A DNA stretch of 64,000 nucleotides from Guadua angustifolia (lineage: Eukaryota > Streptophyta > Magnoliopsida > Poales > Poaceae), in NCBI GenBank assembly GCA_036346375.1, contig CM070500.1:75582525-75646524 (forward strand), read 5' to 3'. The notes below the pieces were generated by a model. It had not been told where the DNA came from. It did no database searches and worked only from the letters and a program-made list of their open reading frames with translations. The number at the start of each line of letters is the position of its first letter. Position 1 is the stretch's first letter. The position numbers and the translations under genes are program-made. Shown here one piece after another: positions 10,450-22,349 of this stretch.

Positions 10450-12680
10450 TGAGTGGCAGCGGCAGACGGACGACCCTCCTACCGGCCTGCGGGCTGCGGC
10501 TTACGAGGTAGTGTAGTCTGTCGGCGACTTCGGGTGTCTGCTGGGGTGGTGGGCGGCGTGCTCGGTGGATATGAAGCGCTCTCGTCAAAAGCTACCACGT
10601 CGTCAGCGTCGTGCGTAGTCGAGTAGCCGTAAGCACCGTGGGGCTCTGCTGCGGCATGAGGCGAGCGCCCGCGTCACCCACCACAGCCATCTTCGGTTTG
10701 TCTGCGAGGCGGTGGCCCTCGTCACCCCACCGTAGCCCCTTCGCGTCTGTCTTGGGGAGGACACGAGGGCTCGTGCTTTCGGTGACGTCGAACCCGCGAG
10801 CCGGCCGGCTGGGCGAGGTGTGGGCACGGCTCCACTAAGCGGGAAGTCTTTGGTGACGGGGCGTCTTTGCGTTGCGCATGTCCCCTCGGCCCCGCCGGCA
10901 GGTGAGTAGGCCGCACACCCGCAACAACCCACTGCGGAGCCGAGGAAAAAGCTCCCGCTGCTGAACGGGGGTGAGCGCGACGTTCGCGTTGAGGCCCGCC
11001 ATCACGGACTCCACCTCCTCGTACATCTGGCCTGCAAGGCGTGCCTGCAAGTAATGCCAGCTCGATATAAGGTAATTTACATAAAACATCGTGTAGGGTG
11101 TGCGGGGTGACCCTTACGGCGTAGTTGTCCCTCGGGACATCTCCGAAGAATGCGTCTCGACACCGATGCGGGGCTGCGGCATACTCTGCTGGTGTGTACC
11201 CAACCCTAAGCCGAGTCCGCGGCGCGAACCACTCCATGTAATCGTCGTATGTCGCACGGTCGTACGGCCGGGTCTCGTCCACCGTGTCCGCCGCCGCCTC
11301 TCCCCATTGCAACTCCCACGGTGCCATGCGATGAGCGAATGGAGTGCCCAGTGGATGCCCCGACCGAGTCATCCTGCAATGCAAAAACGACAATTTACAT
11401 ACAACATGCATTCCGCGGGAATAGTAAGTACTCTGCTCGAGACACGTGCTTGTGCGCGGCACGTGAGGCATGTGAGTAGCGGCGGGGAAACTCTAGAAGA
11501 GGCGAGCGCCGCGGCACTTTCGGTCTGGCGAGTACTCCTCGGCCGCTGGTCGAAGATGAGGACCTTCGGGTGAGCGAGGCGATGGTCACGCCCGGCAAAG
11601 CTCGGACGGCCCGTGAGGTGCTCGGACTGAACCTCGCGAGGTCATGCTGAGTGTCCACCGCACGTCCTCGTCCTGCAGCCAGTCAAACTCCCGAACGAAC
11701 TCGGCGTACACCTTCTTGACCTGCAGGTGGGCGTACACCCGCTGCGGAAAATAAAGTAGTGCATGTTACTAAAGTGTCCAAAGTATGGGGTTAGATACAA
11801 GGGGCATACAGCATTTGAACCCGTCTGAGCCCATAGTGGACTAGTCGATCTGGTGATGGTGGTGGTGCAGTCTGTGAGTATGGAACCGGTCAACAACGGG
11901 CCTACTGGCGGAGAAGTGCTCCCGGGACCACAGTGCGGTAGTAGAATGCAGACCGTCAAGAGCGCCTCTGTCCCCCGGAGACGACCTCGCAAAGACCCTG
12001 TACAAGCACGCGAGCACGGCGAGCCCGACGACCTTGCTCTGCACGATTGTTTACAGCGGCAAAGTTAGACATTTCTGTCATAAGATATTTTAACGAAATG
12101 TGTTACCTCCTCGCGGGGTGTCGGCGATCAAGCTGGCGAACTTCGATCGGTCTGCGGTCCACCGTGTCCCCGTCTTGAGGCGAGGAGCAGTACCAACCGA
12201 ACACGAACAGCGAGTGCGCCTCGGGCGCGTGCGAGTCCTCGCGTCGGGCTCCGGTGGAGAAGCTCACTGCGGCATTCGATACAATATTGTCGCTGACTCG
12301 GTCGCGTATCCGTTAAGTTACAACGAGCGAGGTACTATCCGTGGCTGGAGGCGACCATATACGGACACCGCGCATCCATACTGTGGGAACGCGTCACGGG
12401 GGCTCGGGGTGTCGCTGCACTGGCGGAAGCGCGCAAACCCGCGCGGCGGGCGTCGTGCGGCACAAGCGCACGGCCAGCGCAGGGAGCTCTAGGAGGTGCG
12501 ACCGTCTGCGGCGTGGGAACCATCTCTCCGCGAGGCGGTGGAGCGTGTGTGTCTCCGGTCTCCACCGGTCCTGGCCTTGATCGGCGAGGACCGGTCGTCT
12601 GAGAACCCCTGAGGCGTGTGGGCCCTCCACGGTCGTCTGCTCCACCATCCGCAGAGCGGAAGTGGCCGTGGCTCGTAATT
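10450..12680 (-). pseudogene. Plant mobile domain (PMD, MAIN-like) protein in MULE-1, frameshifted
   Basis: The minus strand reads, in order across shifting frames: DRWRPETHT (about 12600), GEMVPTPQ and PCAGRALVP (about 12510-12450), LFVFGWY (about 12200), GLAVLACLYR...GGLH-type (about 12020), the segment at 11740-11680 giving VYAHLQVKKVYAEFVREFDW, and finally RPYDRATYDDYMEWFAPRTR (about 11260-11200). These are the landmark segments of the plant mobile domain, found in MAIN/MAIL proteins of plants (often named serine/threonine phosphatase 7 long form homologs) and in genes carried by MULEs. It lies directly downstream of the transposase on the same strand. Only short blocks are open (10722-11471 is the longest), so this copy is broken or contains unresolved introns and sequence errors. 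Its role in transposition is not known. Confidence 0.65.
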
Positions 12681-13086
12681 TGCGCGTAGTGTGTAGCGTC
12701 GTTAAAATTCCATTAACGGGTAAGCAAAAGAGTACGAAAAAGTCGCCAACTTCTTGTGGAACCCAGCGTGGGTCGATCAGAAGAAACTCCCCGGCACCGA
12801 GACATGATGTCCCCGACCGTGACCCTCTGCGGACAACCTAGACCGGTGGGTCAAGTCCACTATTTGGTCTAGCGGCTCGGGAGATAGCGTCGGCAAGCCG
12901 CCCAACTTCGCGCCATAAATCGCTTTGTACTGCGTGGTTACAAAGCAAATTCATGGTGCCGTTAGTAAGTATAGGAGCCAAATAAAAACAAACCGGATAA
13001 TAAGTACATGGTGCGTTACAACTAGCAAAAATTAAATGAAAAGTAATAAAATGTTCGATATTCAAATATATCACGATCGCGCACAT

Positions 13087-13205
13087 ACAACAAATAACTA
13101 GTACATACAATCAAATATTACATTGGCGAGGACAACAAATAAGCGGTACATAGAATCAAAAATTACATGATGGGACAACAAATAAGCTGGTACATAGGAT
13201 TACAT
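13087..13205. repeat. Tandem repeat, ~44-bp unit, three copies, behind the transposase
   Basis: Units beginning ACAACAAATAA start at 13087, 13132 and 13175 and share 'gtacata-aatca-aaattacat'. The array lies just past the transposase stop codon on its strand, so it would be in the 3' untranslated region. Confidence 0.75.
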
Positions 13206-13214
13206 TATCCACAA

Positions 13215-15770
13215 TTACGGCGCAGACTCGTCCATATCGTTACTAATACGCCGTGTCTGCGGCGCTTGGGCTTTCTGCTTCAACATTCGGATGTCCGGTA
13301 CCCGCCGATGCCACGGAGGGGGCGTCGTGAGCGATCCATCGACTCGGTACCCGTACACCTCGTTATGCCCGTGTTGAAAACACTTTGCTTATAGTAGTAG
13401 TGGGAGATGTCACAGACGACATGGTGGTGTGTCTCGCTTTGTTGCGGTAATCACGTGCGAGCACGGCAAGTCAGCGGCGTGGTTCTGGCGGGAGCACTCG
13501 CGATCGGCGGCTCGAATGCGCCTGCAGATGGGAAGTCCTCTCCGGTGGGCACCTCTTGACCCGGTCACGCGATTGCGCGTGGTACCTCCGTTCCACGCCA
13601 CTCTCCGGTGTCAGCGATGTGTCTGTGCCTTCCGTGTCTTGTTGGCCATGTGCGTAGAGACAACCGTCGAAATCTGACGGCGATTGTCCGACATACATGC
13701 GGCGGAGGCCTTGTGCAGCTCAGCGAAATATTTTGGGTGCCTAGTAACACACCCTCAACAATGCCCACCAACGGAAGGCATCTCGCGCCTTTCATTACCC
13801 AGTTGTAAATCTCCGCCAGGTTGGTTGTCATTATTCCATAACGGGAACCGCCCTCGTCATGCAGAAGGGACCATTTCTCCAACGGCTCATGTCGTATCCA
13901 GTCCGTGAAACTCTTTATGCTTGTCCCCGGCCTACGCCGAATGTTTGGTCGTCGGTCGGGAAGCGCGCGCTAAGGCGTGGGGTCATCTCCTTGCTCGTGG
14001 TACACCATAGGGTTCCTCGATGAACTAGCGTCGTCCCTTGGATTGATGATTGCTTATGGGTTAGTTCATCCGCGTCCTCCACAATGAGTCGAACTTCCTC
14101 GTGGTTCTGTTTGCCTGGTAGCTTGAACATGTTCATAAGCTCCTTGTTCTGGCGATGGAAAAAATTGGCACCCATGTGCCTCATGCACCACTGCTCTTGA
14201 GTCAGCCACTTTCTTTGCTCCCCGACGTCGAACCCTTGTTGCATATCCACGATCGCCCTCGGCAACCTGCATGTCGGTCATGGATGACACATACATCAGG
14301 CGGTCTGGACAAGCTGCCATCTTGACTCTTTCAAGAAACCGATACCGACTCTCCGTGTTTTCCCCCTCCACGAAGGCCAATCGGCCGGTAGAACACGGTT
14401 GTTGGCGTCCACCGCGATGCGGTTAGAATCGGCCCTTGTATTTCCTGTGAGAATGTGCCGTCCATGCAAATGGCCAAGGCGGCGAGTGTCGGAAGGCATT
14501 TATGCATCTTGTAGAAGGCGAAAAGGCATTGCAAGACCCACTTGCCGCGACGCACCATCCGCGGAAACTCCATAAGGTCGATGGCCGTCTTGGGATTCCT
14601 CGTGATATTGCCACGAGCAAGTGTGGAATATTCTCGTAGAAGCCTCGTATGTCGAACCGTATTTGCAAAGCTGTTCTTTTTGCTCTCCATGCCTTTCGTA
14701 GCTAATCTTGTCTTTGAAACCTCTCCTCGGCGGCTCGATAATGGATCGTGGCTGCAGTGCGGATTGTCCACGATCTGACCATAAAACACATTTGCCACCC
14801 AAGTGGGCGGCAGATTGCGGTGCTCTGCTCCGCTTCCTCCGATTAGCGATTATGCTCTGTCACTATGGAACATTTCGATGAGTCCCTCCACTTCCCCTTG
14901 TATGCATGCACCGCCATGGGCACGAGTCAACTCGCACTTCACGTCATAGTCTTTTTCTTTGGACTTCACTACTGAATTGCCGTCGAAGAGACATTGACCG
15001 ATGCTTCACCGCATCCATCACTGCCTCCTTGTCTTTATATCGGCCCCCCAATGCGACCTCGTTCTCATGATACTCCCATGCATCTCTGTTCCTTCATGCA
15101 TTGTTAGGTCTTGAAATTATAATTAGTCCACGCACCGGGGACAGGCACCTCAGGAGTATTGTCCTTCTCGTCCGAGCGTTCGCCATCGGGGACTTCCTCA
15201 TCCGCACGGTCCTCCTCCTCCTCCATCAAGTCAACTATGTGCTCCACCTCCTCCCCCTTGTCGGCCACCCCCCGCGCCTCCACGGCTGCCTCCTCGCCCC
15301 CCCGATCCCGTCGCCACCGCCAACCTCGTGTCACCGTCTCGGGGTCTTCGCCACCTTCATCATCGCATTGTTGCGTGTCATCCTCCTCCTCCGTAATATC
15401 TACCCCGACATCACGAACCTCCGACACCGATGGAGGTACCTGGTACCAATCTACCAGCAACATGAGCGGCCAGCCCCGCTCTACAGCGTACCCAACATAG
15501 CTCCTCCATGCCGATGTCGCGTTAATAGGAACCAGCTCTCCATAAAAAGTCCTGCATGCGACTTACTCTTGCTCTAACCCTTGATAGAACACTCTGGGTA
15601 TCCAAACTGAACATCCGAAACATCCACTCCAACAAACCCCTGTATGTCCTCTCTCTCGGCCTAGATATACCCCGTATGACTGTTGAAAATGCCGACAAAT
15701 CGACTCCATCCGGTCCCTGTGCTATCTCCCCATCTCCATAGAATATTTGAAAATACAATTTCTCCGACAT
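13215..15770 (-). pseudogene. MuDR/MULE transposase of MULE-1, frameshifted
   Basis: The likely start is the Met at 15770 (MSEKLYFQIFYGDGE), just after a good acceptor (TTGTATGCAG, ending at 15777). Then come an acidic stretch (15104-15463: ITEEEDDTQ, DLMEEEEDRADEE), the MuDR N-terminal DNA-binding part (SKEKDYDVKCE), and the MULE transposase core: FANTVRH, MEFPRMVRRGKWVLQ, CMDGTF (catalytic Asp region), VDANNRVLP, VEGENTES, then GIMTTNLAEIYNWVMKGAR (13565-13882) and a SWIM-type zinc finger ending LPCSHVI (about 13460). The stop is at 13215. The enzyme would cut and join element ends in the nucleus. Frames break many times between motifs, yet the motifs are well kept, so either decay is recent or the sequence contains small indel errors. 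The family is clear; exact exons are not. Confidence 0.8.
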
Positions 15771-15839
15771 GCTGCGCTGCATACAATGTCGAACCGAAAA
15801 AATCAACATTTCTTCATGTAACCGCGTCATGCATTACTA

Positions 15840-16630
15840 TTTAAATGTTACATTATATTGTCAAATTTTTTACTCTCTTGATTTCTATGATTGCTGGCAT
15901 TTTCAAATTTTTTACTCTACTAATTTCTAGCGTATACGATTGCTGACGATATGTTCCTAGCCTACCTTGTTTTCAAATATACTCTAAAATACTATGTATA
16001 AAATGAATGGTCCTCATACTAAGAAATCCGACTATAAATAAGTAATTCGACTACCCATTTTTCATTCACGAATTGGTACTATATATTATTCATTTGTCCT
16101 AATCTTAAAAACTTTATATATACATGATATATCGTACTTCCTATAATTTCTCGTCGCAATTTTAAAACATTGCTGCGTAACATCTGGCTAACCTACCATT
16201 TTAAATTAATAATATTAAATTTCTACTCATTACATTTCTAAATATTATCTAATATTTCTATTACATGGAATCTCAATTTTTCTAAATACTACACAATGCT
16301 AATATTTCTAAACACTTAATACTACATTAATTTCTAAATATTACCTAAAAAACACCACATAAATTACAAACTAAATACTACATATAAATTAAATTTCTAA
16401 ATACTAGACAATCCTAAATCGTACATTAAATTTCTAAATACTATATTGATTCTCAATATTTCTAAATACTACAATCCTAATATTTCTAAATACTACATTA
16501 AATCTCTAAACATTGCCTAATATTTCTACTACCCCATCGTACTACATTAAATTCCTAAATTACTACATTTCTACATTTCTAAATATTACAAAATACTAAA
16601 ATTTCAAAAAAATTACATATAAATTTCTGG
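15840..16630. other. AT-rich low-complexity stretch inside MULE-1 (probable 5' intron)
   Basis: The stretch is dominated by irregular repeats of 'tttctaaatactac' and 'attaaatttctaaat'. It lies between a splice-donor-like GTAAGT (minus strand, at about 16637) and the acceptor at 15777, so it can be read as an intron of the transposase transcription unit. Confidence 0.5.
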
Positions 16631-16637
16631 GACTTAC

Positions 16638-16794
16638 CTTCAAAAAGCAGCGAATATTTTTTCCTCTTTTTCTTCCCTCTTTTTCCTCTCTCTTTTTCCT
16701 CTCCTTCTTCCTCTCCTCTCCTCTTCTTCTCATAGCTCCTTTCCTTCGCTCTCGCTTCGCTTCGGCCGTGACAAATGAGCCTGATGTCGCTCAT
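16638..16794 (-). CDS. Short charged upstream exon/ORF of MULE-1
   Basis: A minus-strand frame starts with Met at 16794, runs 52 codons (MSDIRLICHG, then a Lys/Glu/Arg-rich tail with GKKKRKK), and ends at a consensus splice donor (AAG/GTAAGT). Spliced to the acceptor at 15777 it is not in frame with the MSEK start of the transposase. It may therefore be a 5' leader exon, an upstream ORF, or a nuclear-localisation exon joined to another acceptor. No family is recognised. Confidence 0.35.
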
Positions 16795-16939
16795 GAGGAT
16801 TAAATACCTTGATCGCTTTGGGGCCCAGCGTCGCCCGGCTCATAGGCGACGGCACTTAGCAGTCGGCGCGTGGCATGTATGGCGTTGAGCAAGCAGTCGG
16901 ACGGCGGCCGTTTGTGACCGTTAGGGCTGCTTGCCGTCG

Positions 16940-17052
16940 CCCGTAGAAGGCGATCGCCCGTCTTTGAGGCGACAGGCGAATGATTTGCAATTTTTTTGCC
17001 AGGCGATTAGTTTTGAAAAAATGTTTTAAAATAAATATTAAATAAAAAAATT
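16940..17052 (-). repeat. MULE-1 right terminal inverted repeat
   Basis: Read on the minus strand it begins AATTTTTTTATTTAATATT, continues to TTTCAAAACTAATCG, a short A-rich stretch, then CGCCTGTCGCCTC and GGGCGATCGCC, matching the left end in order and spacing. Three bases (AGT, 17053-17055) separate it from the flanking CAGTGTAG repeat. Confidence 0.8.
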
Positions 17053-17063
17053 AGTCAGTGTAG

Positions 17064-17615
17064 CCTTGTATTTTGGTAAGAGTTCTTTCCACGGCCTAAT
17101 AAATTTTCAGCGCACCCTGGAAGCCCAACATAACAAGTCACGGCTAATTTTGGACTATCCAGCAGGTTAGAAACGCGAATCAATTATGTGAGCTCAATCC
17201 CACCCAGGAGACATAGGGCTTGAGGCCGAGGGTTTCTTAGAGCCAGTAGCGTAGGAAGCTATTGTTTATATACTTTTTTAATGTCATTTAAAAAACTACA
17301 AATAAGTTCTATAATAGATAGCATTTTATGGTTGTGTTTATAAGATCCCATAATCTTTTAATTATATCATAAAAAGTGTTTGTTATAGATAATAATTAAA
17401 TGCGTTGATGTTCTGTGATGTCTATATAGCCGTCATCTCACGAAAAAACGGCTACACTCTCTGTTATCTTACTCTCTCTTCTATACTAGTAAAAAAATAT
17501 TACCTGATAAAATATATAAACGACTAATGTAACATCATTGTGTATGCCATTTGCACCCCGCGTGCAAGGCACAATGCCGTTGTCTTGTGACGCTTACTCT
17601 CGTCGAGTTCCACAG
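17064..17615. other. Intergenic AT-rich sequence
   Basis: Between the MULE target site and a GC-rich repeat I see no gene, no terminal inverted repeat and no convincing open frame. Confidence 0.5.
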
Positions 17616-18240
17616 CTCCGCTAGAGGTGGGCGTCGTGTCGGGTCGGGCCGGCCCGGTACGGGCCTATCGTGCTTCGGGACTAAACCGTGCCGGGCCGTG
17701 ACGGCCCATCATGCTCGCCGTGTCTGGTCAGGTGGCGGCTCGTCTTGGCGAGCCGAGCACGACCTATTTGCGCCGTGCACGCCCGTGCCATCTTGCCGGT
17801 CGAGATCCGGCCGTTTATACTATTACTACAGAGAAAATGATCATAGATTGATTTCTTTCTTTATCATCTAGGACTTTATTTTTCTCCGTCGAAACAAAAT
17901 CCTATTGTGTTTATCTTCTCGATTTCCTTGATTTGCTCATCCACACATACAACGTATGGATGCATTCCCTTCCTTTTCTTCCGTCCATCCATAGTTTTCT
18001 TCCTTTACTCTTTGATTTGCTCACTCACACATACAACACAGGTGCGTGCCTATTTGGGCCGTCTTGCTTAAGCTGACGACTGAGCTGTCGTGTCGGACCG
18101 ACCGCCCATTGTGCCCGATTAGCGGGCACTGCGCAGCCGAACAATCGTCTTGGGACCAACCCGGCCTATTTAAAATAGTACCGTACCAGATCATGAATCG
18201 TGCCGAATCGAACGTGCCTGGTACCAGCTCAAAATAGTCC
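17616..18240. repeat. GC-rich GGCCCGGCACGG-type dispersed repeat, probably hAT-derived
   Basis: From 'gaggtgggcgtcgtgtcgggtcgggccggcccgg' onward the sequence alternates GGGCCGTGCC-like words on both strands, a pattern common in degenerate non-autonomous hAT-like elements of grasses. Open frames across it (17551-17871, 18046-18237) merely follow its composition. Borders and target-site duplication were not identified. Confidence 0.35.
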
Positions 18241-18721
18241 AGTCCAGTGCCCAGCTCTACGCTCCGCTCGTCTCGTCTCGTCTCGTGGCAAGCCCGTGGA
18301 ATCGTACGCGCGCGCGTCGGGTCGGAGGCACGTAGCTCGCGGCTCGCTCGGTGCGTCGCGTGTTTGGAAAACTGGCGGGTGCTGGATGGGCTAGTACAAG
18401 CACGGCGGCCCTGGAAACCCGTGAAGAGAATTCACGGATTATTAGGAACAATCGAGCCCGTTCCAAATGCGGATCAATCAGGGCCGGCCGGCGCAACACG
18501 CTGCATCGATCCCGCTGTCGGCGCGCATGAGCCATTTGGAGCAGGCCGGCCTGGGCCGTTCACTGGATTGGGTGCCCTGGGCACATGGGCTCGTAAGACT
18601 GAGTGGCGCACGCCGGCCTACGGAAAATTAGGAGCATGCAGGTAAGCACCGCGCGCGCAAGACCTCGTGCGCGTGGCAGCGTCGGTTCATCCTTTCATTA
18701 TTAAACGTCCGAGTTTTAATT
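18241..18721. other. GC-rich intergenic sequence
   Basis: Several overlapping open frames (18247-18645 plus, 18257-18535 minus) exist because the region is GC-rich and poor in stop codons. None has a recognisable domain, so I call no gene. Confidence 0.45.
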
Positions 18722-18727
18722 TCTGAG

Positions 18728-19115
18728 GTATGTTTGGAACCATTAGCATTAATAGTTAGCTAGCTAATGATTAATAGTTAACTAACTATTAGCTGACTAA
18801 TTATTAGTTAGAACTGTTTGGATCTACTAGCTAATAGGTGGTTGAAAATTTAGTTGTAGATGTAAATGTCCATTATACCCTTGCATTAATGATTGTTAGC
18901 GATGCTTTTGGAAAAGGTGATTGCAGTGGAGCGGGGCGAAACAAATTAGTCATTTCACCATCTATTAGCTGCAATTAGCGAGGGAGAACTAGCTAATGAG
19001 ATAACTATTAGCTGGGTTAGTGGCTAACTGTTAGCTGGGTTATTATCTAACCTGTTTAGATTCATTTTAGCTAATTTTAGCAGCTAACTGTTAGTGCTAA
19101 TGGATCCAAACATGC
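18728..19115. mobile_element. 388-bp MITE with GTATGTTTGGA termini
   Basis: The left end GTATGTTTGGAACCATTAGC (18728-18747) and the complement of the right end, GCATGTTTGGATCCATTAGC, match at 18 of 20 positions. Direct repeats TCTGAG flank it (18722-18727 and 19116-19121). The interior is rich in TTAGCTAG/CTAATAG words. Short size, termini and lack of coding capacity make it a MITE. The superfamily is uncertain: a diverged hAT-type 8-bp duplication is possible. Confidence 0.75.
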
Positions 19116-19121
19116 TCTGAG

Positions 19122-21726
19122 CCTCTGGCCTGAAAACTACTCTTTTGTACTAGAATTTGGTAATACATGACTAATTTATCAGGACTAAAAATAAAATAGA
19201 TATTTGTAGTTGATATTGGTTAAAAAAATATTAAAAGTTAAGTTAAAGATACAATTATGACTAATATTGATTCGAACATGAGAATTTTGTTAGGTGTAAA
19301 TACCGATATAGCTCATGGTGATAACACATCGGAGAAAGATCACGATCGACCAATGCAATATAAAAAGATTGCCAAGGGAAGCAAAGAAAAAACCCCTAAT
19401 CAATCAAACAACTCGTATTTATTTTCTATTTACTTTTTTTTGTCGACAAGGAGTAGCTCTATAATTTAGAAACTTTTTTAATCAGATCTTGATCAATAAA
19501 GTTGTGCATCGCTGATTATTGTCATCCTCGATTACGTCAATCCGATTTGATTTTCCCGATCTTGTTGCGCATCATCTTTTTTAGAAAAATGTATCTTTAT
19601 CTACCATCTAATCAGTCCTAATCGTCTGTTTAGACTTACTATTGCCCTTAATTTGTCGGCTTTTTAGTTGTTTAGATCTTTGTTGATTGTTACACTAGAT
19701 CGGTTTTGAATATTTTTTTTATCTATCTTATCGATTGATAGATCAAATGACTGATATATCCTGAATCCGTTGTTCTTGTATATTTGGACCGATCGATCAT
19801 TCGTCAAATTTTTTTAGCGTCAACGCTACTATCACGACTCTATGCCGCTACATGTGCTATCCTCACTGTCCATGTTTACTCTAAAATCCGTGCGGCATTT
19901 CTCTCCTTCCTCTCTCTGTGTCTCTCTCTCTCATCTCCCAAGCCGACACCGCCTTCCTCCACCGTGCTGCGGCGCCGATCATCGGAACCATGCCAGAAAC
20001 CTCACCAAACCCCATCACCGCTTTGCCAGTACCTCATCAAATTAACCCCGCCGCCGATGCACTAAAAACCTCGCCAAACCCCAGGCCGCGCGCCGGAAGC
20101 CTCGAGCGGCCAGAAAACCCTGTGACAGCTCACCGGGAACCCGGCCCGCGCCCTTGGTGCAGCTTGCGGGAGCCGGCGGGTTGCGGACGGCTTGGGCGCG
20201 ACGGCTCGAGGAACGAAAGAAGCAGGAGAGAGACGTACAAATCTTGAAGCCCGGTAAACACTCATGACCGTGCTCCTAGCCACCATCTATGGTGCGAAAA
20301 CTTAATTTCGCTCTTTCTGACCCATCCGAATTGTGCATCTCCTCCAAGTTATCTCATCGATCCCGTCGAATCGCTGCCGCCGGCCACTTGGATCAAGCAT
20401 TCAAGCCCTCGCATGCGACGGGAATACGCGTTTGATAGCCCACTTTGTTCGTCGGCACGCACGGCTGCGCGCGTTTGCTCCCGCTCCTAGCTAGACACAC
20501 CGCTCGCTCGGTGGGTGCGTTTCGACTTTGCGGCGCGTACGACCAGCTCTCATGCCTGTCCTGTGCGTGCAGCATGACTGAACCGTCTCATTAATACTAT
20601 TAGACTGTTCTTACGTTTGTGCAGCAGTAAGGGAGGGACATGCATGCACCAAGGACCTAGCCCCACAAGGAACGCCCTACCATGCATGCAGGCTACCACG
20701 CGACATTAATTTTTACCCTCTGATTCATGCACGTAAGGAGCCGTGCTTGCACCTTAACTAGTTTGATGTCACTTACCTGTTGCCCAAATGTAGCTGCCTT
20801 GCCCCGCAATTTGAGCATGGACTTTTGTCTCATTTGTCCTGTATGCATCGGGCTAGCCTACCAGGGGTATATTCAGCTCGGAATGTATAATGCCTGGTCA
20901 CCAGCTGGCTGAAAATGGCGAACCAAATCTAAATCTTAGGAGGTGCTCATTCGCTTACAACCTACTGTACCGCCACCTCCTCTGGCTTTGACCGGCCGCT
21001 CTTCTGCTTTAGCCTTGGCCGGCTACTCTTCTACTTGTCAGGGTAGGATGTGTCTTAATCCCCTTGACCAACAGATGGGTCCACCCCTGCTGGCCGGTGT
21101 TCTTACGTCGTATTTGTTGGGGTACTTTATACTGCGAGGAGGATCGATGTCCTTCTAGAGATCTGGTGATGAAGTGTGTACGCTATGGTTTGGACTTTGG
21201 AGAGAGTCTAACTTGATGTGCCAATAAATCTAGTCTCATACGATCTTTTCCCCCTTAATTGCCTCCATGAGCGTATATATTACCTTTGGTTCTGTATGCT
21301 GCGATAGGTCAATGTCTCAGTTACTACGTACAGTCGTACAGACCAGTAAATCACTGGTGGTCTGTGGGCACACACATGCGGGCATGAGATAATCGAGTCA
21401 TATATGAGAGATCCACCGCCAAGGTAATTAGCAGTTCCCGTAGCATGGAAATGTCTGTGTGTTTCTATCTGCGTTTTTGCCAGTCAGGCCCGACGAGTCG
21501 ATGGTACAAGATAGATAGGGAGAGCATATAACGAGAGGATTTCACTCATAAGTAACACATACACTTACGTGTCCACTGCGTAAGGTATGTATGTACCTGA
21601 ATGGTTTTTGTTGTTTCTGCGAGCTAACAACAGATCTAATTAAGTGGTTACATATATCAAAATTAAAACAAATTAACTCCGGATTTTTCAGCTTTCCATA
21701 CCACCAAATCGAATCTTGGACCAAAC
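19122..21726. other. Intergenic sequence without recognised gene
   Basis: The stretch includes a CT-rich segment (about 19900-19940) followed by GC-rich open frames (19784-20247 plus, 20062-20286 minus). These superficially look like a 5' untranslated region and first exon, but they carry no motif I recognise. The remainder is mixed composition with short frames only. Confidence 0.45.
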
Positions 21727-21769
21727 CACTACTCTGATTTGCTTCATCATGACGCCCCATCACTTTGTC

Positions 21770-22055
21770 GGTTGGCGCAAGCGGCGATGATAATATTATC
21801 CTTGCGGTTCCAAATTCAACGGCGGTGATAGTATTATCCTTGCGGTTCTAATTTCAACGGCGATGATAAGAATAGTAAAATTTTCGGCCGCAGTGGAGGC
21901 AATATCATTGCGGCTTTAGAAAGAACGGCGGTGATAAGAAGATATCTTTGCGGTTTATATTAAAACGATAGTGATCTATCATTACGGTTTTTTTTTTAAC
22001 AGCGATGATAAGACAATTTTCCTTGCCACTTTTACTCGAGAACTGCAATGATATT
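21770..22055. repeat. CACTA-1 subterminal palindromic repeats, left array
   Basis: Repeated words 'tatccttgcggtt' and 'aacggcggtgataat' alternate about every 40 bp. Each pair is an imperfect inverted repeat (ATCACTTGCGGTT against AACGGCGGTGAT). Such subterminal motifs bind the element-encoded TNPA-type protein in En/Spm elements. Confidence 0.8.
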
Positions 22056-22349
22056 ACCCAAAATTTGTTAAGATCTGAGAACATATCAAAGCATAATTAG
22101 ATAAAAAAGCAGAACATATTAAACATTTGTTATTTATCTATCGAGAACATTTGTAGTCCATAATTACATATAGTCATAATTTTATATACAAAACATATTA
22201 AACCCTATATCGAAAACTTCGTCATCGTCGTCCTCCTCCTCCTCGTCATGGGAGCTATCGCGGGATGACCCGTCGGAGTTGCAGCGATGCTCCTCCTCCT
22301 CTGAATCCGATTCGGTGGCGGAGTTAGTCTTACCCAAGCTGAAGGAGCT

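Larger units (their letters stand above)
7139..17052 (-). mobile_element. Mutator-like element (MULE-1), 9.9 kb, with TIRs
   Basis: The ends at 7139-7260 and about 16940-17052 are inverted copies. Both begin with AATTTTTTT-ATTTAATATTTATTTTAAA, pass through TTTCAAAACTAATCG, and contain a GTCGCCTC...GGGCGATCGCC core. The 8-bp direct repeat CAGTGTAG flanks both sides (7131-7138 and 17056-17063), compatible with the 8-11 bp TSD of MULEs; three extra bases at the right end leave the exact border uncertain. Inside, all three recognised coding units lie on the minus strand: MuDR transposase, PMD protein, and a putative GRF zinc-finger gene. Several tandem repeats and a 42-bp perfect hairpin separate them. 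A related partial copy lies at 42.6-46.9 kb. Confidence 0.85.

Noticed and set aside
10722..11471. A 249-codon minus-strand open frame treated as one intact protein
   Set aside because: Only its middle (about 11330-11200) reads as PMD sequence; the remainder is in a different frame from the flanking PMD motifs. I list the whole PMD region as a broken gene instead.
15159..15500. Ser/Thr-rich plus-strand open frame (113 codons)
   Set aside because: It is the antisense of the acidic linker of the MULE-1 transposase (Glu/Asp codons read backward as Ser/Pro).
17551..18645. A possible host gene in GC-rich open frames
   Set aside because: The sequence is GGCCCGG-type repeat and GC-rich intergenic DNA; no motif, start context or splice signal supports a gene.
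19900..20250. A first exon after a CT-rich leader
   Set aside because: The leader-like CT stretch is suggestive, but the following frame has no recognised domain, no clear donor and no downstream exon.
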